DNA of 64,000 nucleotides, from assembly GCA_963740945.1 (NCBI GenBank), contig CAVUGE010000033.1:62001-126000 (forward strand), given 5' to 3'. Position numbers and translations under genes: made by a program. Source of the DNA: CAVQBP01 sp963740945 (GTDB lineage Bacteria; Bacteroidota; Ignavibacteria; Ignavibacteriales; Ignavibacteriaceae). Shown piece by piece: positions 26,393 through 34,566 of this stretch (within the stretch, counting starts at the first letter, position 1; each line of letters begins with the position of its first letter). Under the pieces are notes generated by a model. The model did no database searches and was not told where the DNA came from. It saw only the letters and a program-made list of their open reading frames with translations.

Positions 26393-27052
26393 ATGGCTGT
26401 TGATCAAATTTTAGTTGTAGAAGACGAAAAAGATACTAGATATATTCTTGATAAATTACTGTCAAAAAACGGTTATGAAGTCATTACCTCCATAAATGGC
26501 GAAGAGGCTTTAGAAATCTTAAAGAAACAGAAACCTAAAGTTATTATTGCTGATTGGACTATGCCTGTTATGGACGGTATTGAACTTTGCAAAATTCTTA
26601 AAGGTAATGAGAACTATAAACTCATATATTTTATTATTCTTACAGCAAGAGCTTCTCTAAAAGACAGGGTTATTGGATTAGATGTCGGCGCTGACGACTT
26701 TCTCGTAAAGCCTGTCGATAATCAGGAATTATTGGCCAGAATAAGATCCGGTATTAGAATTCATAATCTTCAGAATGAATTAAAAAGTATCGAGCACAAT
26801 AAAGCGATTCTCGAAATGGCTTGTACTATCGGTCACAAAATAAACAATCCTTTGAGCAGTCTTCTATTATCTGTAAAAAATATTGAAGATGAGCTTAATT
26901 CAAAGGAAAAAGACAAATTTAATGATGATTTTAATATTGCACTCCAATCTATCGAAAAAATCAAATCCCTAGTTAATGATCTTACCCACCTTCAGAACCC
27001 CGATTTAATCGAATATGCTGCTGATCAAAAAATGGTTAGGTTAGGCAAGTAA
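26393..27052 (+). CDS. Receiver fused to a HisKA-type phosphoacceptor domain, no ATPase domain
   Basis: 219 residues. The receiver (about 4-120) has VVEDEKD, D54 in IIADWTMP, T in IILTARA and K in FLVKPV. A helical linker follows, then a dimerisation/phosphoacceptor domain with H148 in ACTIGHKINNPLSSLLLSV. The protein ends about 70 residues later, with no N, G1 or G2 ATP-binding box, so it cannot autophosphorylate. It is therefore a candidate phosphotransfer protein or a target of an unlinked kinase. It follows the stand-alone receiver with no gap. Confidence 0.86.
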   Translation: MAVDQILVVEDEKDTRYILDKLLSKNGYEVITSINGEEALEILKKQKPKVIIADWTMPVMDGIELCKILKGNENYKLIYFIILTARASLKDRVIGLDVGADDFLVKPVDNQELLARIRSGIRIHNLQNELKSIEHNKAILEMACTIGHKINNPLSSLLLSVKNIEDELNSKEKDKFNDDFNIALQSIEKIKSLVNDLTHLQNPDLIEYAADQKMVRLGK

Positions 27053-27063
27053 TCCTAAAGTTT

Positions 27064-27095
27064 TTCTCCCAATTTTCGATTATAAAAAGGGAGAA
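27064..27095 (+). promoter_or_regulatory. Inverted repeat that could hide the Shine-Dalgarno of the next gene
   Basis: TTCTCCC (27064-27070) is perfectly complementary to GGGAGAA (27089-27095). The right arm includes the GGGAG Shine-Dalgarno, five bases before ATG 27100. In RNA the 7-bp stem with an 18-base loop would block ribosome access. The right arm also contains a GGA core of the kind bound by CsrA, whose gene is in this operon. Regulation is inferred; only the complementarity is seen. Confidence 0.45.
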
Positions 27096-27099
27096 TGAC

Positions 27100-27738
27100 A
27101 TGTTAGATAAAATCACAGACATACAGTTAAATCTGAATGGTTCTAAAACAGGATATTATACCGGTCAGTATAAGAAGAATAATTCCAGAAAGGGGTTAGA
27201 CTATACTGATACGTTAAGTTGTTCTGAAGCCGTTCAATATATAATGCAGAAAAAATGGCAGATAAAGGAACTTTTTTTATTATCCAGCCAGCGGGTGTCT
27301 ATTACTTTTTCGGTCGCCGGTATAGAATTCCATTCCATCATTGATACAGGGGAAATTAATAAATTATCTAAAATTGAGTACTCCATCAGCTCTGAAAAAG
27401 ATATAAATGAAATAAAGAAAAAATTAACAGCCTTTATCTCGATGGATATAAATGAAAATAATTTTAACAAGAATATTGAAAATGAACTTCCCGGAATTAA
27501 AATGCTCTTTAAAAGATTATTCTCTCTTAATATAGAAAATGAATTAAATTCAGACGATAGTATGATGCTGAATAGTCTTTTTGATGATATTCTCGAATTT
27601 ATAAACTTTGATTTATCATACATCAATTTTAGCCTTTTTGAATTTATAACAAAATTGACCGGTTCCAAAATTAACATTTCTGCTAATAATATTTATCCTT
27701 CTATTACTTTGAATAAAATAAAGGTAGCTGCAGCTTAA
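27100..27738 (+). CDS. Conserved-looking hypothetical protein at the end of the flagellar operon
   Basis: Not recognised. 212 residues with no signal peptide or membrane segment. The N-terminal 35 residues are polar, then a small beta-rich block is visible (LFLLSSQRVSITFSVAGIEF, then HSIIDTGEINKL), followed by a helical acidic C-terminal half. The G-I-E-F-x-x-x-I-D-T-G pattern could suit a small soluble signalling or structural domain. It has its own good Shine-Dalgarno inside an inverted repeat and is 47 bases from the REC-HisKA gene, so it may belong to the same transcript. Confidence 0.68.
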   Translation: MLDKITDIQLNLNGSKTGYYTGQYKKNNSRKGLDYTDTLSCSEAVQYIMQKKWQIKELFLLSSQRVSITFSVAGIEFHSIIDTGEINKLSKIEYSISSEKDINEIKKKLTAFISMDINENNFNKNIENELPGIKMLFKRLFSLNIENELNSDDSMMLNSLFDDILEFINFDLSYINFSLFEFITKLTGSKINISANNIYPSITLNKIKVAAA

Positions 27739-27906
27739 CTAACTATTTCTTTGAACCATTGCCGGACTTTTGCTGTCTGTATTGAATCTAAATTATATTT
27801 TATTCAGTTTCTCTTATTTTATACCTCTTTTTTATATGCAGAAAGTTTACAATATATTTATTAAGTTTAACTATTAAATATTAAAATTAAAAAGAAAGGG
27901 GATATC

Positions 27907-29247
27907 ATGCTTACTGATATTCAAAAAAAAATGGAAAATAATTCTAATGATGGTGAAATTGATGAATCAAAATATTCTGTACAAACTCACTTAATCTATG
28001 GGAAAAATTATTCTAATAAATGGGATTATTCCCACCATGTAATTTCACCTCTTTCCAGTTCCGTAATTTTTAGGCTGGATTCTGTCGAGAGGGGAGCTGA
28101 GGGATTTGAAGATTTTGCCAATTCAAATCTTATTGATGGTAAACCTGGTCCTATTTATATTTATGATAGATTGGGTGAACCGAATAAAGATCTTCTGGAA
28201 GAAAATCTCGCTTTTGTAGAAAAAGGAGAAATAGCTGTTACATTTGCTACCGGTATGGGCGCTATTTCCGGAATCCTTGGCGTGCTGACAAAATCCGGTG
28301 ACGAAATTATTACTCATAAAACTTTATATGGATGTACTTTTTCTCTGCTGAATAATTGGTACCCAAAATATAATATCAAAAATACTTCCGTCGATTTGAC
28401 GTCTCCTGAAAATTTAAAAAATTATATCTCACCTCAAACAAGAGTTGTCTATTTTGAATCTCCTGCGAATCCGAATCTCGATATTATCGATATTAAAGCA
28501 ATTAAGGATATTGTTAATGCTGAAAATCAGAATCGGGCGGAAGAAAATAAAATTTACGTTGTTGTTGATAATACGTTTGCAACACCTTATTGTCAAAGAC
28601 CCATAGAGTTTGGTGCTGATTTTACAGTACACTCATTAACTAAAGGTATAGGAGGTTTTGGTACCGATATGGGCGGGGTAGTAATTGGCCCTAAATGTTT
28701 TCATGATCATTTAATGTTATATAGAAAAGATTTCGGTGGGGTTCTTAATACAAAAGCTGCATGGACGGTATTGACATATGGTCTGCCTACTCTTTATCTA
28801 AGGATTTCGCAGCAGACTAAAAGTGCTATGAGGATTGCTGAATTTTTGGAGGCACACCCAAAAGTCAATATGGTTAATTATCCCGGTCTGAAAAGCTATC
28901 GTTTTTATTCTCTGGCAAAATCACAGATGATTGATTTTAACGGCAATTTTGCTCCCGGCAGCTTAATTTATTTTACTTTGAAAGGTAATTCAAATCTTGA
29001 GCGTAAAGAAAACGGCAGACGTTTTATGAATTATGCCGCAAAAAATGCATATACTATGACTCTCGCCGTTAGTCTCGGCCATACAAGAACTTTAATTGAA
29101 CATCCGGCTTCAATGACTCATTCAATGGTTCCGGCAGATAAACTGATTGAATATGGAATTGATCCCGGGGGAGTAAGATTAGCATGCGGTCTGGAAAATA
29201 CGGACGATATTTTACTTGATCTCGAAAAATGTCTGGAAATTGTTTAA
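27907..29247 (+). CDS. Cys/Met-metabolism PLP-dependent enzyme (methionine gamma-lyase / cystathionine gamma-synthase family)
   Basis: 446 residues, somewhat longer than typical members (about 390-400) because of a 35-residue N-terminal extension and small insertions. Family motifs include IYIYDRLGEPNKDLLEENLA, VTFATGMGAISGILGVLTKS and VVYFESPANPNLDIIDIKAI. VVVDNTFATPYCQRPIEFGA is followed by the PLP-lysine region HSLTKGIGGFGTDMGG. The C-terminal AVSLGHTRTLIEHPASMTHS is also diagnostic. Substrate cannot be set from sequence alone: gamma-lyase, gamma-synthase and O-acetylhomoserine sulfhydrylase all share these motifs. A strong AAAGGGG precedes the ATG. It is not part of the flagellar operon. 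Confidence 0.9.
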   Translation: MLTDIQKKMENNSNDGEIDESKYSVQTHLIYGKNYSNKWDYSHHVISPLSSSVIFRLDSVERGAEGFEDFANSNLIDGKPGPIYIYDRLGEPNKDLLEENLAFVEKGEIAVTFATGMGAISGILGVLTKSGDEIITHKTLYGCTFSLLNNWYPKYNIKNTSVDLTSPENLKNYISPQTRVVYFESPANPNLDIIDIKAIKDIVNAENQNRAEENKIYVVVDNTFATPYCQRPIEFGADFTVHSLTKGIGGFGTDMGGVVIGPKCFHDHLMLYRKDFGGVLNTKAAWTVLTYGLPTLYLRISQQTKSAMRIAEFLEAHPKVNMVNYPGLKSYRFYSLAKSQMIDFNGNFAPGSLIYFTLKGNSNLERKENGRRFMNYAAKNAYTMTLAVSLGHTRTLIEHPASMTHSMVPADKLIEYGIDPGGVRLACGLENTDDILLDLEKCLEIV

Positions 29248-29271
29248 GAATTAATTAAAATAACAGATGTA

Positions 29272-29286
29272 AAAGATGTCATCTTT
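29272..29286. repeat. Dyad AAAGATG-T-CATCTTT, copy 1
   Basis: A perfect 7-bp inverted repeat around one central base, 24 bases after the PLP-enzyme stop. Identical copies occur at 29441 and 59152. The one-base centre suits a protein-binding site better than an RNA hairpin. Confidence 0.5.
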
Positions 29287-29290
29287 CAAA

Positions 29291-29425
29291 TTATTAACTC
29301 ATGTTAAAATACAGCTGTCATTCCGAACGAAGTGAAGAATCTCAAGGCTTATAATTTGCACAATTTTGAGATATTTCGCTCCGCTCAATATGAAAAAAAA
29401 TAATTTGTGTAACATGAGTTATTAA
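29291..29425. mobile_element. MITE-like inverted-repeat element, about 135 bp
   Basis: The outer arms TTATTAACTCATGTTA (29291-29306) and its complement at 29410-29425 match at 15 of 16 positions. Inside, a second imperfect pair (roughly GAACGAAGTGAAGAATCTCA against the complement of 29371-29391) matches at about 16 of 21 bases. The whole unit can fold into one long hairpin and has no coding capacity. It is flanked on both sides by the AAAGATGTCATCTTT dyad. It looks like a small non-autonomous repeat element. No transposase is nearby. Confidence 0.55.
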
Positions 29426-29440
29426 TTTATTAAAATAAGC

Positions 29441-29455
29441 AAAGATGTCATCTTT
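29441..29455. repeat. Dyad AAAGATG-T-CATCTTT, copy 2
   Basis: Same 15 bases as at 29272 and also followed by CAA. It is 20 bases before the ATG of the exported protein gene at 29476, overlapping where a Shine-Dalgarno or transcription start would be expected. A third TGTCATCTT half copy begins at 29462. Confidence 0.5.
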
Positions 29456-29475
29456 CAATTTTGTCATCTTGAATT

Positions 29476-30078
29476 ATGGAAGTCAAATTCTATAAAATCC
29501 TCTCTAATTTTCTTTTCTTCTATATTTTATTAAACGGGTTTTTGTTTTCTCAGCAGGATATTTCAGAAGAATTGTCCGGTTTCAGAGGAACTGCATGGGG
29601 AAGCAGTATGGATAAAGTTAAATCCGTTGAAACAGCGGTTTATATGCAGTCATTCCATGGCTTTGGAATAGATGCTTTATCCTACAAAGGGAATATTGCC
29701 GGTTTGGATGCACGGATAGATTATTCCTTTAAAGATGGAAAATTATTTGAAGGAACATATTCCATTTACCCTGGAGATTCATTTAAAGCTGAATTTAATA
29801 AACTCAAAAAATATTTAATCGATGATTACGGCAGACCTATTTACAGAGCCGGACCTTCTATTGATATGGATACTGTTTGGATTAAAGTTACAGATTACGG
29901 GGAATTTAAAGGACCGGAATTATATTGGAAATTTAACAATGGATTTATCGGTCTTATTGCTTCTAAATTCGATGAAGATATAACCATAACTATTTTATAT
30001 ACTAACAGCAAATCTATTGAGGAGTATGGGAAAAACAAACAAATTTCAACAGATACCTTTAACTCTAGCGATCACTAA
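29476..30078 (+). CDS. Exported hypothetical protein
   Basis: Not recognised. 200 residues with a signal peptide (about 1-27, hydrophobic LSNFLFFYILLNGFLFSQQ). The mature part opens with SGFRGTAWGSSMDKVKSVET, a pattern seen in small exported proteins that start with a Phe-Arg-Gly-x-x-Trp-Gly motif. YKGNIAGLDARIDYSFKDGK and a KKYLIDDYGRPIY block follow, suggesting a compact alpha/beta domain. The C-terminal 20 residues are polar. The ATG lacks a Shine-Dalgarno and sits just after a dyad repeat, so the leader may have been altered by repeat insertion. Confidence 0.72.
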   Translation: MEVKFYKILSNFLFFYILLNGFLFSQQDISEELSGFRGTAWGSSMDKVKSVETAVYMQSFHGFGIDALSYKGNIAGLDARIDYSFKDGKLFEGTYSIYPGDSFKAEFNKLKKYLIDDYGRPIYRAGPSIDMDTVWIKVTDYGEFKGPELYWKFNNGFIGLIASKFDEDITITILYTNSKSIEEYGKNKQISTDTFNSSDH

Positions 30079-30189
30079 CCACTACCGTTGTCAAACCACA
30101 TACCACAAACCAAATACACATTTTATCTGATTTCTGGTTAATGTTTTAATCCTGATGTATAATAATCTAGGCGGGGTGCATGAAATAAT

Positions 30190-30447
30190 TCAATCAGCTG
30201 AGTTTTCTACTTGTTCGGGGGTAAAGGGGAAATTAAAGAAATAATGATTCTCATCTTCCTTAATAATCTTATCTTTGGTTAGAAAATATTTTTCTATTTG
30301 TCCATTATTCGAATAAGGAAGATATAAACCTTCTTCAAGATATACTCTAGGTAATCTTATCAGTTTATGAGACACAAGGTACGCCATATCTATAAGAACT
30401 TTTCTAACATGATCATCATCTTCTTTTCTCAGGTATAAAGTTCTCAC
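30190..30447 (-). CDS. Small hypothetical protein
   Basis: Not recognised. 85 residues from a GTG start. The N-terminal half is charged and helical (LRKEDDDHVRKVLIDMAYLV), the rest mixed, ending NFPFTPEQVENSAD. Codon use looks like the neighbours and no overlapping gene competes, but no family motif is visible and the Shine-Dalgarno is weak. It is downstream of nfnB on the same strand after a 273-base gap with a hairpin, so it is probably a separate unit. Confidence 0.45.
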   Translation of the reverse strand: MRTLYLRKEDDDHVRKVLIDMAYLVSHKLIRLPRVYLEEGLYLPYSNNGQIEKYFLTKDKIIKEDENHYFFNFPFTPEQVENSAD

Positions 30448-30628
30448 TGCAAATCTCTATTTAGTTTGATAAGAAATTTAATAAATGTTATTTGATAGTA
30501 AAAATTAATATAATAAGTTTTTAATTTTATTACATCTGTCCACAATAAAATCGGCCCTCTCCCTGCTTTTTAAAAATAAAACGTCAAATAATAATATCCT
30601 GATAAAATTTTAAATCATAAATTATAAT

Positions 30629-30655
30629 AACCCCTTCCTTCTCAAGGGAAGGGTT
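30629..30655. terminator. Hairpin downstream of nfnB, possible terminator
   Basis: AACCCCTTCC (30629-30638) faces GGAAGGGTT (30647-30655), giving a nine-pair stem with one bulged C and an eight-base loop. On the minus strand it lies 65 bases after the nfnB stop, followed by an AT-rich stretch but no clean T run. It resembles dispersed CCCTTC.../...GAAGGG repeat text as much as a terminator. Confidence 0.35.
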
Positions 30656-30720
30656 GAACATTGCTACCGGCGAAACGAAGTGTAGACGGGTAATCTAATC
30701 TTGTAATCTTTGCAATTTCT

Positions 30721-32133
30721 TCAACTCAAATATTCATCAATAGCTTTTGCGGCTTTTCTCCCTGCTCCCATAGCAAGTATTACTGTTGCTCCGCCTGTAA
30801 CTATATCACCTCCGGCAAAAACTCCTGTTTTTGATGTCTTCATAGTTGCTTCATCTACGATAATATTTCCCCATTTATTAAATTGTAGATCCGGAGTAGT
30901 CTTTTGGATAATAGGATTAGAACCATTGCCGATTGCTATTACTGCCATATCAATCTCAATTTCATATTCGGAACCTTTAATAGGAATGGGACGTCTTCTG
31001 CCTGAGGCATCAGGCTCGCCAAGTTCCATTTTCTGCAGCTCTACCGATTTAAGCCAGCCGTCTTTATCACCAGTAAATTTCAAAGGGTTTGACAAATACT
31101 TAAATTCAATTCCTTCCTGTTTTGCATGATGAACTTCCTCTTTTCTAGCTGGCATTTCAACTTCCGACCTTCTATAAATTATATATGCATTTTTTGCCCC
31201 AAGCCTTTTTGAAGTTCTTACCGCATCCATTGCAGTATTACCGCCCCCAAATACCGCTACATTTTTGTCCTTGCAGTTAAAGACAGGCGTATCGTATTCC
31301 GGGAATTTATAAGCCTTCATTAAATTAACCCGCGTTAAAAACTCATTCGAAGAATAGACCCCGTTTAAGTTTTCTCCTTCAAGGTTTAGAAAATACGGCA
31401 GACCCGCACCTACTGCAATAAAAGCTGCATCATAACCATCTTCTAGTAATTCATCCAGGGTGTCGGTAAAACCGATTACGGAATTTGTCTTAAATTCCAC
31501 CCCTAATTCTTTCAATGAATTTATCTCAACTTTAACAATTTCTTTTGGTAAACGAAACTCCGGAATTCCATATATCAAAACTCCGCCTAAATCATGGAGT
31601 GCTTCAAACACCGTAACATCATGCCCCATTTGAATTAAATCAGCTGCACAGCTTAATCCGGCAGGGCCGCTTCCAACTATTGCAACTTTGCGGCCGGTTT
31701 TAGGCTTTAATTCAGGTTTTCCCAAACCATTTTTTTCTCTTTCATAATCCGCTACAAATCTTTCCAATCTTCCTATCGCTACCGGTTCATTTTTTTTCCC
31801 GACCACACATTTGGCTTCACACTGCTCTTCCTGAGGACAAACTCTTCCGCAGATTGCAGGCAGCATGTTATCTTCCTTAATCTTTGCTGCTGCTTCAACA
31901 TATTTCCCATCTGCAACTAATGAGACAAATTCACCTATCTTTACACCCACAGGACATCCTTCAACACAAGTTGGCTTTGGACATTGGATGCACCTCTGTG
32001 CTTCAAGTAAAGCAAGCTCTTCAGTTAATCCCAGATTAACTTCATCAAAATTATTTCTTCTTACTAATTCATCCTGCTCAGGCATTGTCTGCCTTTGGAT
32101 TTTCATTCTTTCTTTATTAGATAATTTTCCCAT
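30721..32133 (-). CDS. nfnB: NADPH-binding large subunit of an NfnAB-type ferredoxin:NAD(P) oxidoreductase (GltD-like)
   Basis: 470 residues. The N-terminus binds two [4Fe-4S] clusters (CIQCPKPTCVEGCPVG and CGRVCPQEEQCEAKCVVG). An FAD dinucleotide fold follows (VAIVGSGPAGLSCAADLIQM) and an NADPH fold (VAVFGGGNTAMDAVRTSKRL, then IIYRRSEVEMPARKEE). The end TGVFAGGDIVTGGATVILAM is the second FAD motif. The same fold occurs in glutamate synthase small subunit and sulfide dehydrogenase SudA. A glutamate synthase large subunit is absent, and an NfnA-like gene lies 17 bases upstream, so the bifurcating transhydrogenase is preferred. It balances NADH, NADPH and ferredoxin in the cytoplasm. Confidence 0.88.
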   Translation of the reverse strand: MGKLSNKERMKIQRQTMPEQDELVRRNNFDEVNLGLTEELALLEAQRCIQCPKPTCVEGCPVGVKIGEFVSLVADGKYVEAAAKIKEDNMLPAICGRVCPQEEQCEAKCVVGKKNEPVAIGRLERFVADYEREKNGLGKPELKPKTGRKVAIVGSGPAGLSCAADLIQMGHDVTVFEALHDLGGVLIYGIPEFRLPKEIVKVEINSLKELGVEFKTNSVIGFTDTLDELLEDGYDAAFIAVGAGLPYFLNLEGENLNGVYSSNEFLTRVNLMKAYKFPEYDTPVFNCKDKNVAVFGGGNTAMDAVRTSKRLGAKNAYIIYRRSEVEMPARKEEVHHAKQEGIEFKYLSNPLKFTGDKDGWLKSVELQKMELGEPDASGRRRPIPIKGSEYEIEIDMAVIAIGNGSNPIIQKTTPDLQFNKWGNIIVDEATMKTSKTGVFAGGDIVTGGATVILAMGAGRKAAKAIDEYLS

Positions 32134-32150
32134 ATTATAAACCAGATTTT

Positions 32151-33014
32151 TTATACTGTGATTTTATTCAAACCATTTTGAAACATCGAGTCGATATTAC
32201 ATAAATGATCAAGAGCTTCTTTTTCAAAATTGCCATAAGTTCTGTTCCTTCTCTCAAGCGTTGCAAAATCTACCTTATGTGCATCGAATTCAGGGCCGTC
32301 AACACAAACAAACACTGTCTTATCATCAACTGTAGCTCTGCAGCCTCCGCACATTCCGGTTCCGTCAACCATTACTGGGTTTAAGCTGACCATCGTTTTT
32401 ATTCCATATGGTTTTGTAACTTGAGAAACTGCTCTCATCATTGGAATCGGGCCGATTGCTAAAACAAAATCAATTTTTCTTTTGGCATCAATAAGTTCCT
32501 GTAATTTTTGAGTTACAAATCCATGAAATCCGTAACTTCCGTCATCTGTAGTTGGAAAAACTTCGTCACATACGTTTCTCATTTCATCTTCAAGGATTAC
32601 AAACTCTTTTGTTCTCCCTCCGATAATTGAAATTGTATGATTTCCGGCCTGCTTCAATGCTACTGCAGTTGGATAGGCAATTGCGGTTCCAACACCTCCC
32701 CCGATTGAAATCGCAGTTCCAAAATTTTCTATATGCGAGGGTTTTCCTAACGGACCCACCACATCAAGAATAAAATCACCGTCCCAAAGAGAATTCAATT
32801 CTTTTGTTGTTTTACCGATCCCCTGTACAATTATTGTAATTGTTCCGTTTTCTATATCGGAATCAGCCATTGTTAACGGGATCCTTTCTCCATAATCCTT
32901 TATTCTGATGATTACGAACTGGCCGGCTTTTCTTTTTTTTGCGATTTTCGGGGCTTCTATGATAAATTTCTTTATGCTTGGTGCAAGAAATTCTGCTGAG
33001 ATTATCTTATACAT
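32151..33014 (-). CDS. nfnA: NAD-binding small subunit of an NfnAB-type ferredoxin:NAD(P) oxidoreductase
   Basis: 287 residues of the ferredoxin-NADP reductase type. An FAD-binding barrel (AGQFVIIRIKDYGERIPLTM) leads to a nucleotide-binding region with AISIGGGVGTAIAYPTAVAL. The C-terminal [2Fe-2S] site has four cysteines (MCGGCRATVDDKTVFVCVDG, plus the GTG before them). The final GPEFDAHKVDF is conserved in NfnA/SudB. PyrK shares the fold but is paired with pyrD, which is not present. It begins a two-gene minus-strand operon with nfnB, separated by 17 bases. Confidence 0.88.
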   Translation of the reverse strand: MYKIISAEFLAPSIKKFIIEAPKIAKKRKAGQFVIIRIKDYGERIPLTMADSDIENGTITIIVQGIGKTTKELNSLWDGDFILDVVGPLGKPSHIENFGTAISIGGGVGTAIAYPTAVALKQAGNHTISIIGGRTKEFVILEDEMRNVCDEVFPTTDDGSYGFHGFVTQKLQELIDAKRKIDFVLAIGPIPMMRAVSQVTKPYGIKTMVSLNPVMVDGTGMCGGCRATVDDKTVFVCVDGPEFDAHKVDFATLERRNRTYGNFEKEALDHLCNIDSMFQNGLNKITV

Positions 33015-33646
33015 TATTTAAGACACTTTTGGTGGTTAAAAATTCTAATCGCAGGACACTTTCAAAAAGAAAGCCAGAAAAATAAGTCAGAAATCCTCTA
33101 TTGTTGAACTTTTTATACGGAAATTAGAGTTATAAATATCAGAAATGCAATATTTTCATTTTTAGTTTTCAGATCTGGGAAAGATAATGATTACAAGATT
33201 CCAAGATTAAGTGAATGATTTTGGGATGGGATAACTTTTTATTGTTCTATTTCTCTTTAAAAAACCCCCTCTCAACTAACCATTTTTGAAAAAACTCGGG
33301 GTGAGACATAGTTATATATGGCTAAATATTTTCTTTTTAAAAATAGGGGGTTGAGAAGCTTTTTTCTCATAATGAAACATCATGTTCATGGTTGAAGAAT
33401 TTCAATAATTTTATGGTTTTGGTATTATTACCATTGATCTATCAACTTCTCATTTTTTTATTTAAATATTTCTTACTAATTTTTCATTGATACAAATACT
33501 AAATCAAAACGTTCGTATGTCCGTCATTCATAAGCTCTGAAAACGTTTTGAAAACGTTCTGAAATCGTTTTGAAAACGTATTACATCCAATTCAAAACCT
33601 TTTTATCAATAGAAAATAACTACGGTATCTTTAAGAGATAGTACAA
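33015..33646. other. 632-base gap between divergent nfnA and the hydrolase gene
   Basis: No credible gene on either strand. The gap holds the divergent promoters by position, though I can name no confident -35/-10 pair. An 8-bp inverted repeat, AACCCCCT (33263-33270) and AGGGGGTT (33345-33352), sits in poly-A/T text. The four 11-bp repeats near the right end are listed separately. A lone further AAAACGTT core occurs at 33507-33514. Confidence 0.6.
33539..33582 (+). promoter_or_regulatory. Four 11-bp tandem repeats with an AAAACGTTTT core, putative operator
   Basis: Units are GAAAACGTTTT, GAAAACGTTCT, GAAATCGTTTT and GAAAACGTATT, back to back. The first core AAAACGTTTT is a perfect 10-bp palindrome. 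A period of 11 bases puts every copy on nearly the same face of the helix. The array ends 64 bases before the hydrolase ATG, the right place for a repressor or activator array. The regulator is not identified; LacI- or TetR-type proteins bind palindromes with such CG centres. Confidence 0.55.
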
Positions 33647-34435
33647 ATGATAAAATCAAGATATTTTTCTTTGTTATTTATTATCACTATCATAAATGTT
33701 CAGGCACAAACAGGAAAAATAGAATATGGTAATAATCCTGGAGCCGGTCATTATGCAGAAGTGAATGGAATTAAGCTATATTATGAAACGTATGGTACAG
33801 GGAAACCTTTGATTATGCTGCATGGAAACGGGGGTTCAATTCAGGCTTTCAGGAACCAGATTCCATTTTTTGAGAAGTATTACAAAGTAATTGCAATCGA
33901 CAGCAGGCTGCAAGGGAAATCGGGAGGTAACCCTGACACAATTTCTTATGATTTAATGGCTTCCGATTTCAATGCATTGATGGACCAACTAGGTATTGAC
34001 TCTGCTTATGTATTGGGCTGGAGCGACGGTGGAATTGACGGTATCTTACTTGCCTTGAAATATCCCTCTAAAGTGAAAATGCTGGCAGTATCGGGAGCTA
34101 ATACTGTTCCTGACTCAACTGCAATACCATATAAAGATATTCTTACAACAAGAGATTATGTTGAGCATGATATAACAGCCTCAAAGACAGATATTGCTCT
34201 GAATAAGATGATGCTTTACCAGCCTAATATACCGTTTGACAGCTTAGGAAAAATACACTGCCGTGTTCTGGTTATGGCTGGTGATCACGACATAATTAAA
34301 CCCGAGCATACTCTAAAGATATTTCAATCAATTCCACATGCTGAATTATGCATCTTTCCTGATTCAAATCACGGTGTACTGCAGCAGCACCCAAAACTTT
34401 TTAACGAGATTGTTTATAACTTTTTTCAATTTTGA
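33647..34435 (+). CDS. Secreted alpha/beta hydrolase
   Basis: 262 residues with a signal peptide (1-20, ending NVQAQ). The alpha/beta hydrolase fold is clear: KPLIMLHGNGGSIQAFRNQI gives the oxyanion-hole HGNGG, and the nucleophile elbow is GWSDGG. The acid is in MAGDHDIIKP and the catalytic His in DSNHGVL. The mature protein would act in the periplasm or outside. Substrate cannot be named; related proteins include esterases, lipases and haloalkane-type hydrolases. It is a single gene with a tandem-repeat operator candidate upstream, suggesting tight regulation. Confidence 0.87.
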   Translation: MIKSRYFSLLFIITIINVQAQTGKIEYGNNPGAGHYAEVNGIKLYYETYGTGKPLIMLHGNGGSIQAFRNQIPFFEKYYKVIAIDSRLQGKSGGNPDTISYDLMASDFNALMDQLGIDSAYVLGWSDGGIDGILLALKYPSKVKMLAVSGANTVPDSTAIPYKDILTTRDYVEHDITASKTDIALNKMMLYQPNIPFDSLGKIHCRVLVMAGDHDIIKPEHTLKIFQSIPHAELCIFPDSNHGVLQQHPKLFNEIVYNFFQF

Positions 34436-34566
34436 AATATACTTTTTTTATAGCTTTAGACTCCTGCAACTGTAATTCTAAGGAAAATCTCTCAGATCTC
34501 ATACATTCCTCCACCATTCCATTTTCCCACCACTCTATTTTTCCTCTCTATGGCTCTGCCCTTTCA

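Noticed and set aside
30710..31129. Plus-strand frames across nfnB
   Set aside because: Shadow of nfnB on the opposite strand, with no family motif.
30721..33014. Glutamate synthase small subunit or PyrK/PyrD pair
   Set aside because: No glutamate synthase large subunit or pyrD is adjacent; the two-gene order and NfnA-type C-terminal cysteines fit NfnAB/Sud.
33539..33582. CRISPR array
   Set aside because: Units are 11 bp with no spacers between them and no cas genes are present.
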